DNA from: an uncultured Bacteroidales bacterium
GTDB taxonomy: Bacteria; Bacteroidota; Bacteroidia; Bacteroidales; Paludibacteraceae
Direction: 5' to 3'
Assembly: GCA_900320865.1 (NCBI GenBank)
Contig: ONTT01000004.1
Coordinates: 43,593 to 107,592, forward strand
DNA: 64,000 nt
Shown here piece by piece: positions 18,009 to 25,677 of the stretch. The notes beneath the pieces were generated by a model, which had not been told where the DNA came from, ran no database searches, and saw only the letters and a program-made list of their open reading frames with translations. How positions within the stretch are numbered: position 1 is the first letter of the stretch; the number at the start of each line of letters is the position of its first letter. A program made the position numbers and the translations under genes.

Positions 18009-19150
18009 TGCTCAATCAGTTTTTGCCAAAGAGGCATTATATTTTTCTCACTATACATGGTATGCGCGAAAGTCTGTGCTTTTTGTGCACGCTCTGCCGC
18101 TTCCTCCGGATGAGACAACAGGTATTCCAATTGCCGGGTTAGAGCCGCTATATCTCCTTCGGGAACCAACCATCCCCGCTCGTCCGCCAATAATTCCGCC
18201 GGTCCGTGCGGACAGTCAAAAGACACGCAAGGTGTACCGCACCACATGGCCTCAATAAGCGCAAGCGGAAGCCCCTCGTACCGGGATGAGAGTACGAAAA
18301 GTGAAGCCTCAGCATATTCCTCTGCCATTTTATCCACCTTTCCGGCAAGATATACACGCTGTAAGCCCATAGCTTGGATCTGTGCCTCCAATTCCGCACG
18401 TTTAGGACCTTCTCCCACAATGCGCAACTGCCATTCGGGATAGTGTTTCTCTACCGGCTGCCATGAGCGCAGAAGAAGGTCAAACCCTTTCTGCTCATGC
18501 AGCCGTCCAACCGCCAGCACCGTCTTGGTCTTTCGACTTTCGACTTTCGACTTTCTACTATTTAGCGCACAAGGATTGGGTATGACGGTCACGTTCGTGC
18601 AACCGGCTTTCTCCCAGGCTGCTTTGTCTGCTTCGGTCAGAACGACCAAGCGCTCCAAGGGTTTAACGTCTCTCACCAATTGGCGTGTGCGAATCGCCCC
18701 CAAGAGCGACCAGAAAGCGCCGGTGTGATTCGCCATCAGCAGCTGCTTTCGTTGATCCATAGCGAAGTGCATCTCCGCTATCGTGCGGCAAGGCAGGTGA
18801 CGTAGGAACGCGATCTCTTTGCCGCCGAGCGAGATACAGAGATCTATCTTATGCGTACGTATATATTTGGTTAGAGCGCGTTTGTATGCGCTCATGCGAC
18901 GCATGTGCGCGTAGTATTTGGACAGCAGCGGCTTGGTGTAGTCTGCGTTAAAGTCGATATTCAGTTCCTCCACCTGCACTTTCTCCGAAAGCGGGAAATA
19001 GCATTTCGGAGTGCCTGCCGGCACCGGCTCCGTCGTCAGGATCGTGATCTCATGCTCCGTGTGTGCTGCGAGCCAATTCACTTTCTGCGTCAATACGCGT
19101 TCCATCCCGCCGGAGTTATAGAGATGCGGGATACAATAGAGTATTCTCAT
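18005..19150 (-). CDS. Glycosyltransferase family 4 with a heptanucleotide repeat
   Basis: This 381-residue GT-B enzyme starts at MRILYCIPHLYNSGGMERVL and is preceded by GGAGG. The donor domain shows VLAVGRLHEQKGFDLLL and SRYEGLPLALIEAMWCGTP with the conserved E-x7-E acid pair. At 18531-18558 the coding strand carries four tandem 7-bp units (three TTTCGAC, one TTTCTAC on the + strand), encoding SRKSKVESRKTK between the two domains. Because 7 is not a multiple of 3, gain or loss of one unit would shift the frame. It overlaps the polymerase gene upstream by four bases. Confidence 0.9.
   Translation of the reverse strand: MRILYCIPHLYNSGGMERVLTQKVNWLAAHTEHEITILTTEPVPAGTPKCYFPLSEKVQVEELNIDFNADYTKPLLSKYYAHMRRMSAYKRALTKYIRTHKIDLCISLGGKEIAFLRHLPCRTIAEMHFAMDQRKQLLMANHTGAFWSLLGAIRTRQLVRDVKPLERLVVLTEADKAAWEKAGCTNVTVIPNPCALNSRKSKVESRKTKTVLAVGRLHEQKGFDLLLRSWQPVEKHYPEWQLRIVGEGPKRAELEAQIQAMGLQRVYLAGKVDKMAEEYAEASLFVLSSRYEGLPLALIEAMWCGTPCVSFDCPHGPAELLADERGWLVPEGDIAALTRQLEYLLSHPEEAAERAQKAQTFAHTMYSEKNIMPLWQKLIEQ
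18531..18558. repeat. 7-bp tandem repeat inside a glycosyltransferase gene
   Basis: Units TTTCGAC at 18531-18537, 18538-18544 and 18545-18551 and a variant TTTCTAC at 18552-18558 lie head to tail. They fall in the interdomain linker of the GT4 gene, in frame in this assembly. Confidence 0.85.
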
Positions 19151-20544
19151 GGCTGCACCTCCTTCTTTTTGCCCAGTCCGTTGAGCCAATGAACGATTTG
19201 CGTCTGATGCTCAGTAAGCGTCATGACGATGAGCAGAAGCAAAAGACTCCACGTCACCAATCTCGGGTCAAAGAGAAGCGGGGCACGAGGATAGATAAGC
19301 GCATGTCCTACCAAGAGGAAATACATCAAGTACCAATAGACATTGTTCTTCGCCCGATAATAGCTTTCCTTTACCCAGAGGCCGATGAGGAACATGGCAA
19401 TCGCTGTTCCAACCGCCCCAAAAGAACGGTATGCTTCGCCAATCATGTTGGTGCCGGTCCCCCAGGTAGCGTCAGGTCCTAAGAAGAGGTATGAAGGCAG
19501 ATCACCGCCATGCAACATCTGGGGCGGAAGATCGGAGTGCTCAATGATATATCCGGCAAGCCCGGGAACAGGCGAAGACAGATCAAGCGACATCCCGGTG
19601 AACCATGTCAAGTCGTTCTCTTGCGCCCACCCGAAAAGGCGGAAGAGGTTAACATCGTTCACAATCAGGTCTTCATAGATATCCCAAAACTCTTCTAAAT
19701 TAGTATGCGCCAGTTTGGCTTGCCATGCCGCAGGATCCAAACCTTCTTTACGAAGCGTCATAACCAGGAAGAGAACAATCGATCCACCGGCCACAAGACC
19801 GAGTACGTGCCACCATTTAAGGTGATACACATACATACTGAATCCCACAACAAGAATCAGCGCCAAACCGACAGCCAACTGGCGGCTTCCGGTAGAAAGG
19901 AGTATAAGCATGAATGAAGCTATCACCGCCAGATAAAACCACCATTTCTGTTTCGGCAGGCGGAAAATGAAAATCGCCAAGAAATAGCATCCGATAGTGA
20001 AGATATTGTTAAAATAGCTATATATGCCCACATCGCGCAGGTTCGCACCCTCGGCATAGACACTCTGCAGCGCCGCGAGGCCACCGGTAGCGACAAAGAG
20101 GACCCAAGCCACCATCGTAATACCGAAAAACCAGATGTATTGGCGCATGGAGATGGTAAAGGTCGGTTCGGTAGGTTCTTCCCTATTGAGTTGAAGAATG
20201 CGCGTGGCACCTAACATATACCATGCGTATCCGAAATAGGCCAAGGCCGTCGCCCTCGTTACAAAATTATCATTGAACGAGAAACTGAAGAACGACCAAT
20301 AGATACGTTCCGTAGGCGCATAGAAAACCGGATAGACGAAGTTAACGAGGAAGAACGAAAGGGCAAAGAAAAACTCAAAACCCAACCAGTTTTTCCGCTT
20401 ATTCGAAACAAAGAAAAGCACATTCTGCACAATAAAGCACACCATCAGCGTTACGCAATAATCATAACTATAAGTCCACGGCGCTTTGATATACAGCACC
20501 GTAGCGGCGATGGCAAAAGCGATATTGAGCAAATAGGTTAGCAT
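19147..20544 (-). CDS. O-antigen/oligosaccharide repeat-unit polymerase-like membrane protein
   Basis: This 465-residue protein has about a dozen hydrophobic segments, two of them right at the N-terminus (LLNIAFAIAATVLYI and the following stretch). A large periplasmic loop around residues 250-350 contains LEEFWDIYEDLIVNDVNLFR and ATWGTGTNMIGEAYRSFGAVG. This layout is that of Wzy/oligosaccharide-repeat polymerases, which link undecaprenyl-bound units. Its position among five glycosyltransferase genes supports the role. Sequence conservation in this family is low, so the call rests on topology and context. It overlaps its neighbours by 4-7 nt. Confidence 0.75.
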   Translation of the reverse strand: MLTYLLNIAFAIAATVLYIKAPWTYSYDYCVTLMVCFIVQNVLFFVSNKRKNWLGFEFFFALSFFLVNFVYPVFYAPTERIYWSFFSFSFNDNFVTRATALAYFGYAWYMLGATRILQLNREEPTEPTFTISMRQYIWFFGITMVAWVLFVATGGLAALQSVYAEGANLRDVGIYSYFNNIFTIGCYFLAIFIFRLPKQKWWFYLAVIASFMLILLSTGSRQLAVGLALILVVGFSMYVYHLKWWHVLGLVAGGSIVLFLVMTLRKEGLDPAAWQAKLAHTNLEEFWDIYEDLIVNDVNLFRLFGWAQENDLTWFTGMSLDLSSPVPGLAGYIIEHSDLPPQMLHGGDLPSYLFLGPDATWGTGTNMIGEAYRSFGAVGTAIAMFLIGLWVKESYYRAKNNVYWYLMYFLLVGHALIYPRAPLLFDPRLVTWSLLLLLIVMTLTEHQTQIVHWLNGLGKKKEVQP

Positions 20545-21446
20545 TTCTCTTTAGCACGGTGGAGGAGATAGAACAAATAAGACAGCCTTCCAAATTCAGG
20601 TTCATTTCCCCATGCCAACAAAGCACTTATGCGTCCTTCATTAGAAACGGTAGGCCGATGCATGGCTTTCCAATGATAACCACAAATCCATCTCCTCTCA
20701 TTAGCAGTCAAATCCAGCGATTTATTCATTAGCCGATAAATAGCATGATCCTGCACAATATTCACACCCATATATTCGGCTCCACCGGATACCTTGTTGG
20801 TATGCTGGCGAAATTTATTCAGGTTATCCGCCACATATGCCACTCTCCCCTGCAAGGCAATCTGTATCCAGAAGAGCCGGTCACCGCTAGCGGAATACTG
20901 CGTCACTTTCTCCATGTCCACTTTTTGCGCAGCCTCGCGTTTAAAGACTACGGCCGAGGCATTGCATATCGAACTATATCCCAACAGAAACCGCCTGACA
21001 AACGTTGCTCCCGCCATCGAAAAATCCCTTTTCCATCGGGGATCAATGGTTCGCGCAATAGGTTTTCCGTCGCTGTCAATCCATAGGCTATGGCAGAACG
21101 CCAAAGTAGCATCTTTCTGCTCGATCTCCGCCACCAGGCGAGAAAGCAAAGTGGGCTCCGCCACATCATCACTCTCCGCAATCCATACATAGTCGCCTTT
21201 CGCCATTTCCAAGCCTCGTTTCCATTGCAAGAAAGTATTGCCGGAATTGGTCTCATTGGCAATCAGCCGAACCACCTTCGGATGATTCTCATAGGACTTG
21301 AGGACAGAAAGGCTTTCATCTGTTGATGCATCGTCTAACAGGATTACCTCAAAATCGGGATAATCCTGCGCAAGAATACTCTCCATGCGCTCCTTAATAT
21401 AAGGAGCGTGGTTGTAATTCGGCATTATAACACTTACTTTCGGCAT
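20538..21446 (-). CDS. Glycosyltransferase family 2, first gene of the glycan cluster
   Basis: This 302-residue GT-A enzyme has N-terminal VSVIMPNYNHAPYIKERMES, DDASTDES, ANETNSGNTF and the metal site WIAESDD, followed by the acceptor segment SASGDRLFWIQIAL. It opens the operon running from 21446 down to 15551, with a plausible promoter about 30-60 nt upstream. The divergent LtaS-like/GDPD fusion gene faces away from it. The sugar donor is unknown. Confidence 0.9.
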   Translation of the reverse strand: MPKVSVIMPNYNHAPYIKERMESILAQDYPDFEVILLDDASTDESLSVLKSYENHPKVVRLIANETNSGNTFLQWKRGLEMAKGDYVWIAESDDVAEPTLLSRLVAEIEQKDATLAFCHSLWIDSDGKPIARTIDPRWKRDFSMAGATFVRRFLLGYSSICNASAVVFKREAAQKVDMEKVTQYSASGDRLFWIQIALQGRVAYVADNLNKFRQHTNKVSGGAEYMGVNIVQDHAIYRLMNKSLDLTANERRWICGYHWKAMHRPTVSNEGRISALLAWGNEPEFGRLSYLFYLLHRAKEKC

Positions 21447-21477
21447 TTTATTTTGACTATATGCACATTAAAGCGTG

Positions 21478-21509
21478 CAAAGATACAACTTTTTTTTAAT
21501 TTATGCAAT
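21478..21509 (-). promoter_or_regulatory. Promoter of the glycan cluster
   Basis: TATCTTTG (-7 box, 21485-21478) lies 20 bp from a weak -33 box ATTG (21509-21506) on the minus strand. It would start transcription near 21473, about 27 nt before the first glycosyltransferase. Confidence 0.6.
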
Positions 21510-21513
21510 TTTT

Positions 21514-21545
21514 TTTGCGTAAATCAAATAAATTGTGTAATTTTG
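21514..21545 (+). promoter_or_regulatory. Promoter of the sulfatase-GDPD fusion gene
   Basis: TTTG (21514-21517) and TAATTTTG (21538-21545) are separated by 20 bp. The predicted leader is about 13 nt. The in-frame ATG at 21503 lies upstream of this promoter and is rejected as the start. Confidence 0.75.
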
Positions 21546-21562
21546 CACCAAAATCAGGACAA

Positions 21563-23923
21563 ATGATGTATCCTTTACGCAAAAACACCCCTCTTTTTAT
21601 CAGGAAATGGGGCAATTGGTTGCTGGTGGTGGTTCTGCTGTTGGTTAAATCGTATCTTTTCGATATTGCCGTCACGCGTCCGGCATCCGTTTCATGGGTC
21701 CTGTATGACTGGCTGGCTAACGCTGCCGCAGCCCTGATTGTCGCTTTGCCTGTATTGCTGACGCGGCGGAAATATCCGGTGTTTGTCATTCTCGGCGTGA
21801 CGGATGTCTGGCTGACAGCCAATATCATTTATTATCGTTCCTACCGGCTGTTTATCACTTGGCACCTGCTGAAACTGACATCCAACATGGATGGTTTCTG
21901 GAACAGTATAGTTCCCTATCTGTCTGTCTCTCTGCTTGTTTTTCCTGCACTGACTGTTCTGGCTGCTGTATGTCTCTTATGGGAAAGCCAACGCGCAAGA
22001 TGGTATGAGGTGTGTACTGTTCTGGTGGCGGGGGTATTGCTCAGCATCGGCGGTTCGTACAGCCGGTGGGAGCGCAAAAGGGAACAAGGCTGTCAGGCTC
22101 CCTTTACCATGGAGTGGGTCAATCCGTGTATATTACCGCAGGATTTATCCGCGCATATCAGCGAGAACGAGCAGCAGCCCCGTATTTATATCCGTGAGCA
22201 CTCCGTCCTGTCGTATCCGCTGTATCTGCTCAATGACTGGGTCCACGAACAGCGCAAAAGAGGTGCGGTGGAGTTGAGTGCCGAAGAGCAGGAGGAGTTG
22301 CAGCGGCTGATAAACCCGGTCGCCCCGGCTAATCCGCCCGAAGGCAATCTGCTGATTATTCTCGGGGAGAGTTTCGAGTCATGGCTGCTGGATGTCAATG
22401 ATGCGGAAGGCAAACCGGTTTGTCCGGAAATAAAGCATTATATAGAAACCCACCCTGTGCTCTATGTCAAAGATGTGACTACGCAAATCGGCTATGGCAT
22501 GTCCGGCGACGGGCAGCAGATAGTGAACACAGGGCTCTATCCCACCTTGGAAGGCGTGGCATGTGTGGATTACGGCGACAACGTATATCCTAATCTGGCG
22601 CATTTCTATCCGCATAGCGCCGTAGTCAACCCATGCAGGAACGTGTGGAACCAGACGGTGGTTTCTTATTCGTACGGTTACAAGCAGTTGGTGGAACCGC
22701 AGAGTGACGACCGCTTTGCATGGAATGACAGTATCGTGATAGACAAAGTGATAGAGACTTTCAACCGCTTGCCCTCTCCGGCTTGCGTGCAGACAATCAC
22801 CATCTCCGGACATATCCCCTTTGACTCTTCGCCGGACGATATTCCTATAGCCGACACGGTGCCTGCGCTTTTCAGGCACTACCTGCAAACAGCGCATTAC
22901 ACCGACCGGCAGGTTGGACGCCTGCTGAATTGGGCGGACACGGCGCTGGTGATGCAGAACAGCACCATCGTCTTCACAGGCGACCACCGTATCTTCCATG
23001 CATGGCTGAGTGATGACATCCGCGATTACGGCCTGAGAGCCAACCTGCCGTTTGGCACCAACCAAGCCGGATGCCCGCTCATCATTGCTTCCCCCCGGAT
23101 GGATTCGCTGCGGGTGACAGACCATGGAGAACAAATAGATGTCTTCCCGACTATTCTCGGTTTCATCGGGCAAAAAGGCTATTTCTGGAAAGGGTTCGGA
23201 CGGGACTTGACGGAGCCTGAAAATGCCGATAAAACCGGCAATTCCTCCGTCCACCGCACTCTCTCTGACAAACTGATCCGGATGAATTGGTTCGAATCCC
23301 CCGATCTGCCGCACTATATCGCGCACGCCGGAGGCAGCGTCTATCGGTATATGTATTCCAACAGCATCGAAGCGGTGCGCAATAGTCTGGAACATGGACT
23401 CGGTTATATAGAGTTGGACTTGTCCCTGACGAGCGACGGACAGCTGGTGGCATGGCACGACTGGAATTTCGAATGGACGGAAGCACCTGATCATGACGAG
23501 TTTATGGCAAGAAAGATATACGGACTTTTCACCCCGATTGATTTCCCGAGGATAGACTCTATCATGACGGCTAATCCCAGTTTGACGCTGGTGACGGATA
23601 AGATTTCCGATCCTCAGATTATTGACCGTTGGCTTCATCCTTATAAGAAACGCGTGTGGGTGGAGTGTTTCTCAGACGAGGATTATTTCGCGCTCCGGGA
23701 GATGGGATACCATGTGCTGGCAAGCCGTGTCCCGCCTTTGAAGACCGATACACCTGCTGTCATCCGCAATTATGCCTTTGACTACCGCCGTTGTGCAGAC
23801 CTCTCGCAATGTGACGGAGACTGTTTTGCACTATTCGGCGGAGAGATTACGAAGAGCGATGCGGACAGTCTTTTCGCCACCGACCCGCGTATCAAGCTGG
23901 TGTACACCGATTTCTATGAATAA
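21563..23923 (+). CDS. Membrane LtaS-like sulfatase/phosphoglycerol transferase fused to a GDPD-like domain
   Basis: The predicted product has 786 residues. Five hydrophobic segments (roughly residues 15-180) are followed by an extracytoplasmic sulfatase/LtaS-type domain: NLLIILGESFESW with the nucleophile region, then GYGMSGDGQQ, TISGHIPFD, and VFTGDHRIFHAW with metal-binding Asp/His. The C-terminal 200 residues (from about 590) look like a glycerophosphodiester phosphodiesterase: IAHAGG, NSIEAVRNSLEHGLGYIELD, SDGQLVAWHDW. This joins an enzyme class that transfers phosphoglycerol-type groups to one that cleaves glycerophosphodiesters, suggesting phosphoglycerol editing of the neighbouring glycan (inference). 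Sampled lines are 58-63% GC, well above neighbours, suggesting transfer. Confidence 0.8.
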   Translation: MMYPLRKNTPLFIRKWGNWLLVVVLLLVKSYLFDIAVTRPASVSWVLYDWLANAAAALIVALPVLLTRRKYPVFVILGVTDVWLTANIIYYRSYRLFITWHLLKLTSNMDGFWNSIVPYLSVSLLVFPALTVLAAVCLLWESQRARWYEVCTVLVAGVLLSIGGSYSRWERKREQGCQAPFTMEWVNPCILPQDLSAHISENEQQPRIYIREHSVLSYPLYLLNDWVHEQRKRGAVELSAEEQEELQRLINPVAPANPPEGNLLIILGESFESWLLDVNDAEGKPVCPEIKHYIETHPVLYVKDVTTQIGYGMSGDGQQIVNTGLYPTLEGVACVDYGDNVYPNLAHFYPHSAVVNPCRNVWNQTVVSYSYGYKQLVEPQSDDRFAWNDSIVIDKVIETFNRLPSPACVQTITISGHIPFDSSPDDIPIADTVPALFRHYLQTAHYTDRQVGRLLNWADTALVMQNSTIVFTGDHRIFHAWLSDDIRDYGLRANLPFGTNQAGCPLIIASPRMDSLRVTDHGEQIDVFPTILGFIGQKGYFWKGFGRDLTEPENADKTGNSSVHRTLSDKLIRMNWFESPDLPHYIAHAGGSVYRYMYSNSIEAVRNSLEHGLGYIELDLSLTSDGQLVAWHDWNFEWTEAPDHDEFMARKIYGLFTPIDFPRIDSIMTANPSLTLVTDKISDPQIIDRWLHPYKKRVWVECFSDEDYFALREMGYHVLASRVPPLKTDTPAVIRNYAFDYRRCADLSQCDGDCFALFGGEITKSDADSLFATDPRIKLVYTDFYE

Positions 23924-23950
23924 AAAAAGTCCGAAACTCTCGTCTCGGAC
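23922..23950 (-). terminator. Rho-independent terminator downstream of rpsP
   Basis: On the minus strand GTCCGA (23950-23945) pairs with TCGGAC (23934-23929) across a 10-nt loop, followed by seven T (23928-23922). It ends the rpsP transcript and lies directly against the stop codon of the convergent fusion gene. Confidence 0.8.
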
Positions 23951-23960
23951 CTTGATTTTT

Positions 23961-23994
23961 CGGTATTTCGATATATCGTGATATCGATATTCCG
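23961..23994. repeat. Imperfect inverted repeat after rpsP
   Basis: CGGTATTTCGATAT (23961-23974) and ATATCGATATTCCG (23981-23994) pair with two mismatches around a 6-nt loop. It begins one base beyond the rpsP stop and precedes the terminator, so it may protect the mRNA 3' end. Confidence 0.55.
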
Positions 23995-23995
23995 A

Positions 23996-24559
23996 TTAAG
24001 CCTCAGCCTCCTCTGCGGGAGCCTCGCCTTTAGCCTCTGCTTCAGCAGCAGCAGCTTCCTGCGCAGCCTCTTGTGCAGCAGCAGCGAGCTCTGCGGCAGC
24101 AGCGGCACGCTTCTCTGCAATCTTAGCAGCGATAGCCTTATTGGTCTCTACCTCCTGAGCGAGAAGAGCCTTTGCGGCAGCAGCTTTCTTGTCCGCTTCT
24201 GCCTGGCTGATCTTACCAGCTTTAGCATCTTTTTGTGCTTTCCAAGCGTCGAAACGCTTTTGAGCCTCTTCTGCACTAAATGCGCCTTTTGCGACACCAC
24301 CATTGAGGTGCTTCATCAAGAGCACGCCCTCGTTAGAAAGGATGGTACGTACGGTGTCGGTCGGTTGTGCTCCAACGCCTACCCAATAAAGTGCGCGGTC
24401 GAAATCAAGGATAACGGCTGCAGGGTTAGTGTTAGGATTGAACGAACCGAGACGTTCGATAATTTTGCCGTCACGCGGCGAGCGGCTGTCAGCTACTACG
24501 ATGTGGTAGAAAGCATAGTCTTTGTGACCATGACGAGCCAAACGAATCTTTGTTGCCAT
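23996..24559 (-). CDS. rpsP: 30S ribosomal protein bS16 with long Ala/Glu-rich tail
   Basis: Residues 1-85 are the bS16 fold ([56 protein letters not shown]), a structural protein of the small subunit. Residues about 105-187 form a Lys/Ala/Glu-rich helical extension ending in AEEAEA. Typical bS16 proteins are 80-100 residues; extended versions occur in Bacteroidota, so the tail is not an artefact. It has its own strong promoter and an 80-nt leader beginning with a perfect 7-bp hairpin (24626-24644). Confidence 0.97.
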   Translation of the reverse strand: MATKIRLARHGHKDYAFYHIVVADSRSPRDGKIIERLGSFNPNTNPAAVILDFDRALYWVGVGAQPTDTVRTILSNEGVLLMKHLNGGVAKGAFSAEEAQKRFDAWKAQKDAKAGKISQAEADKKAAAAKALLAQEVETNKAIAAKIAEKRAAAAAELAAAAQEAAQEAAAAEAEAKGEAPAEEAEA

Positions 24560-24625
24560 TTGTTTTTGCGTTGTTTGTGGGCGTTGAACTACGCGAGTTC
24601 CTGCCCGGATTAATAATAATGACGT

Positions 24626-24644
24626 GCTTTTTACACGAAAAAGC
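24626..24644 (-). promoter_or_regulatory. 5' leader hairpin of rpsP mRNA
   Basis: GCTTTTT (24626-24632) pairs with AAAAAGC (24638-24644) around a 5-nt loop at the very start of the predicted rpsP transcript. It could stabilise the 5' end or serve in autoregulation; only the fold is visible. Confidence 0.45.
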
Positions 24645-24647
24645 GTG

Positions 24648-24679
24648 CAAAAGTACTGCTTTTTTTTGAAACTACCAAA
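24648..24679 (-). promoter_or_regulatory. Promoter of rpsP
   Basis: TTTG (24679-24676) and TACTTTTG (24655-24648) on the minus strand are 20 bp apart. The whole promoter is nearly identical to that of tRNA-Asn at 40832. Confidence 0.85.
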
Positions 24680-24733
24680 TATTTGAGCAATATTTTTGCA
24701 TTTTTAACAAAAATGCGTTATTAATTAATCAAT

Positions 24734-25663
24734 TTACTCTTTTGCGTACGCTGCGACAATGCGCTTTACGAGCGGGTGGCGAACGATATCTTTCTCGTTG
24801 AATTCGATGATTTTGATACCTTTTATGTTATGAAAACGTTCCATTGCATCGCGCAATCCGGATTTTTGGGAAACAGGAAGGTCAATCTGCGTCATATCAC
24901 CGGTAACAATCATTTTTCCTCCTAATCCGAGGCGGGTGAGAAACATCTTCAGCTGCAAAGCCGTTGTGTTTTGAGCCTCATCGAGGATGACTACCGCTTC
25001 AGATAGGGTTCGCCCACGCATGAAAGCAAGCGGGGCAATTTGAATTGTACCTTTCTCCATGTATTCGGTCAGTTTTGCTGCTGGGATCATATCTTGCAGC
25101 GCATCATAAAGCGGTTGCAGATAGGGATCAATTTTCTCCTTCATGTCACCAGGCAAGAAACCCAATTTTTCGCCTGCTTCCACAGCCGGACGGGAAAGGA
25201 TAATCCGCTTCACCTCCTTTTGTTTCAGCGCCCTTACAGCCAAGGCTATCGCTGTATAGGTTTTACCACTTCCAGCCGGGCCGACCGCGAATAGCAAATC
25301 ATTCTCTTCATATGCTGCGACAAGTGCTTTTTGGTTGATAGACCGGGCATAGATTGATTTTCCGTTGACACCATGCAGAATCAAATCATCAGTGGCCTGT
25401 TCATGAGGTTTATCTCCGTGCAAAAGCATTAGGATATCTTGTTCCGTCAGTCGATTGTTTCGGATACAAAATTGTTCACATAGATGCAGTGAGTTTGCAA
25501 AATTCAAGACTGCCGATTCGGATCCTGTTACCTTCACCTGATATCCTCGTGCTACCACGCGCACTTCCGGATGCTGGTTCTTGAGACACAAGATGTTGTG
25601 ATTGTTCACCCCATAAAAAGTAGGGGTGTCTAATGCTTCATTGAGAGAAATGATTTGTTCCAT
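24734..25663 (-). CDS. PhoH-family ATPase (PhoH-like/YbeZ type)
   Basis: This 309-residue cytosolic P-loop protein has an N-terminal KH/RNA-binding-like part (about residues 1-100), Walker A GPAGSGKTYTA near residue 130, and Walker B VILDEAQNTT near 225. Family members bind RNA and are linked to ribosome and RNA maturation, often with YbeY, which is not present here. It lies 14 nt downstream of the TonB-dependent receptor gene, and they may be co-transcribed. Confidence 0.93.
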   Translation of the reverse strand: MEQIISLNEALDTPTFYGVNNHNILCLKNQHPEVRVVARGYQVKVTGSESAVLNFANSLHLCEQFCIRNNRLTEQDILMLLHGDKPHEQATDDLILHGVNGKSIYARSINQKALVAAYEENDLLFAVGPAGSGKTYTAIALAVRALKQKEVKRIILSRPAVEAGEKLGFLPGDMKEKIDPYLQPLYDALQDMIPAAKLTEYMEKGTIQIAPLAFMRGRTLSEAVVILDEAQNTTALQLKMFLTRLGLGGKMIVTGDMTQIDLPVSQKSGLRDAMERFHNIKGIKIIEFNEKDIVRHPLVKRIVAAYAKE

Positions 25664-25677
25664 GTATGTTTGTAATC

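Noticed and set aside
22379-23638. 419-codon open frame on the - strand
   Set aside because: It is a shadow of the GC-rich sulfatase-GDPD fusion gene; high GC lengthens antisense frames. It lacks motifs and a promoter.
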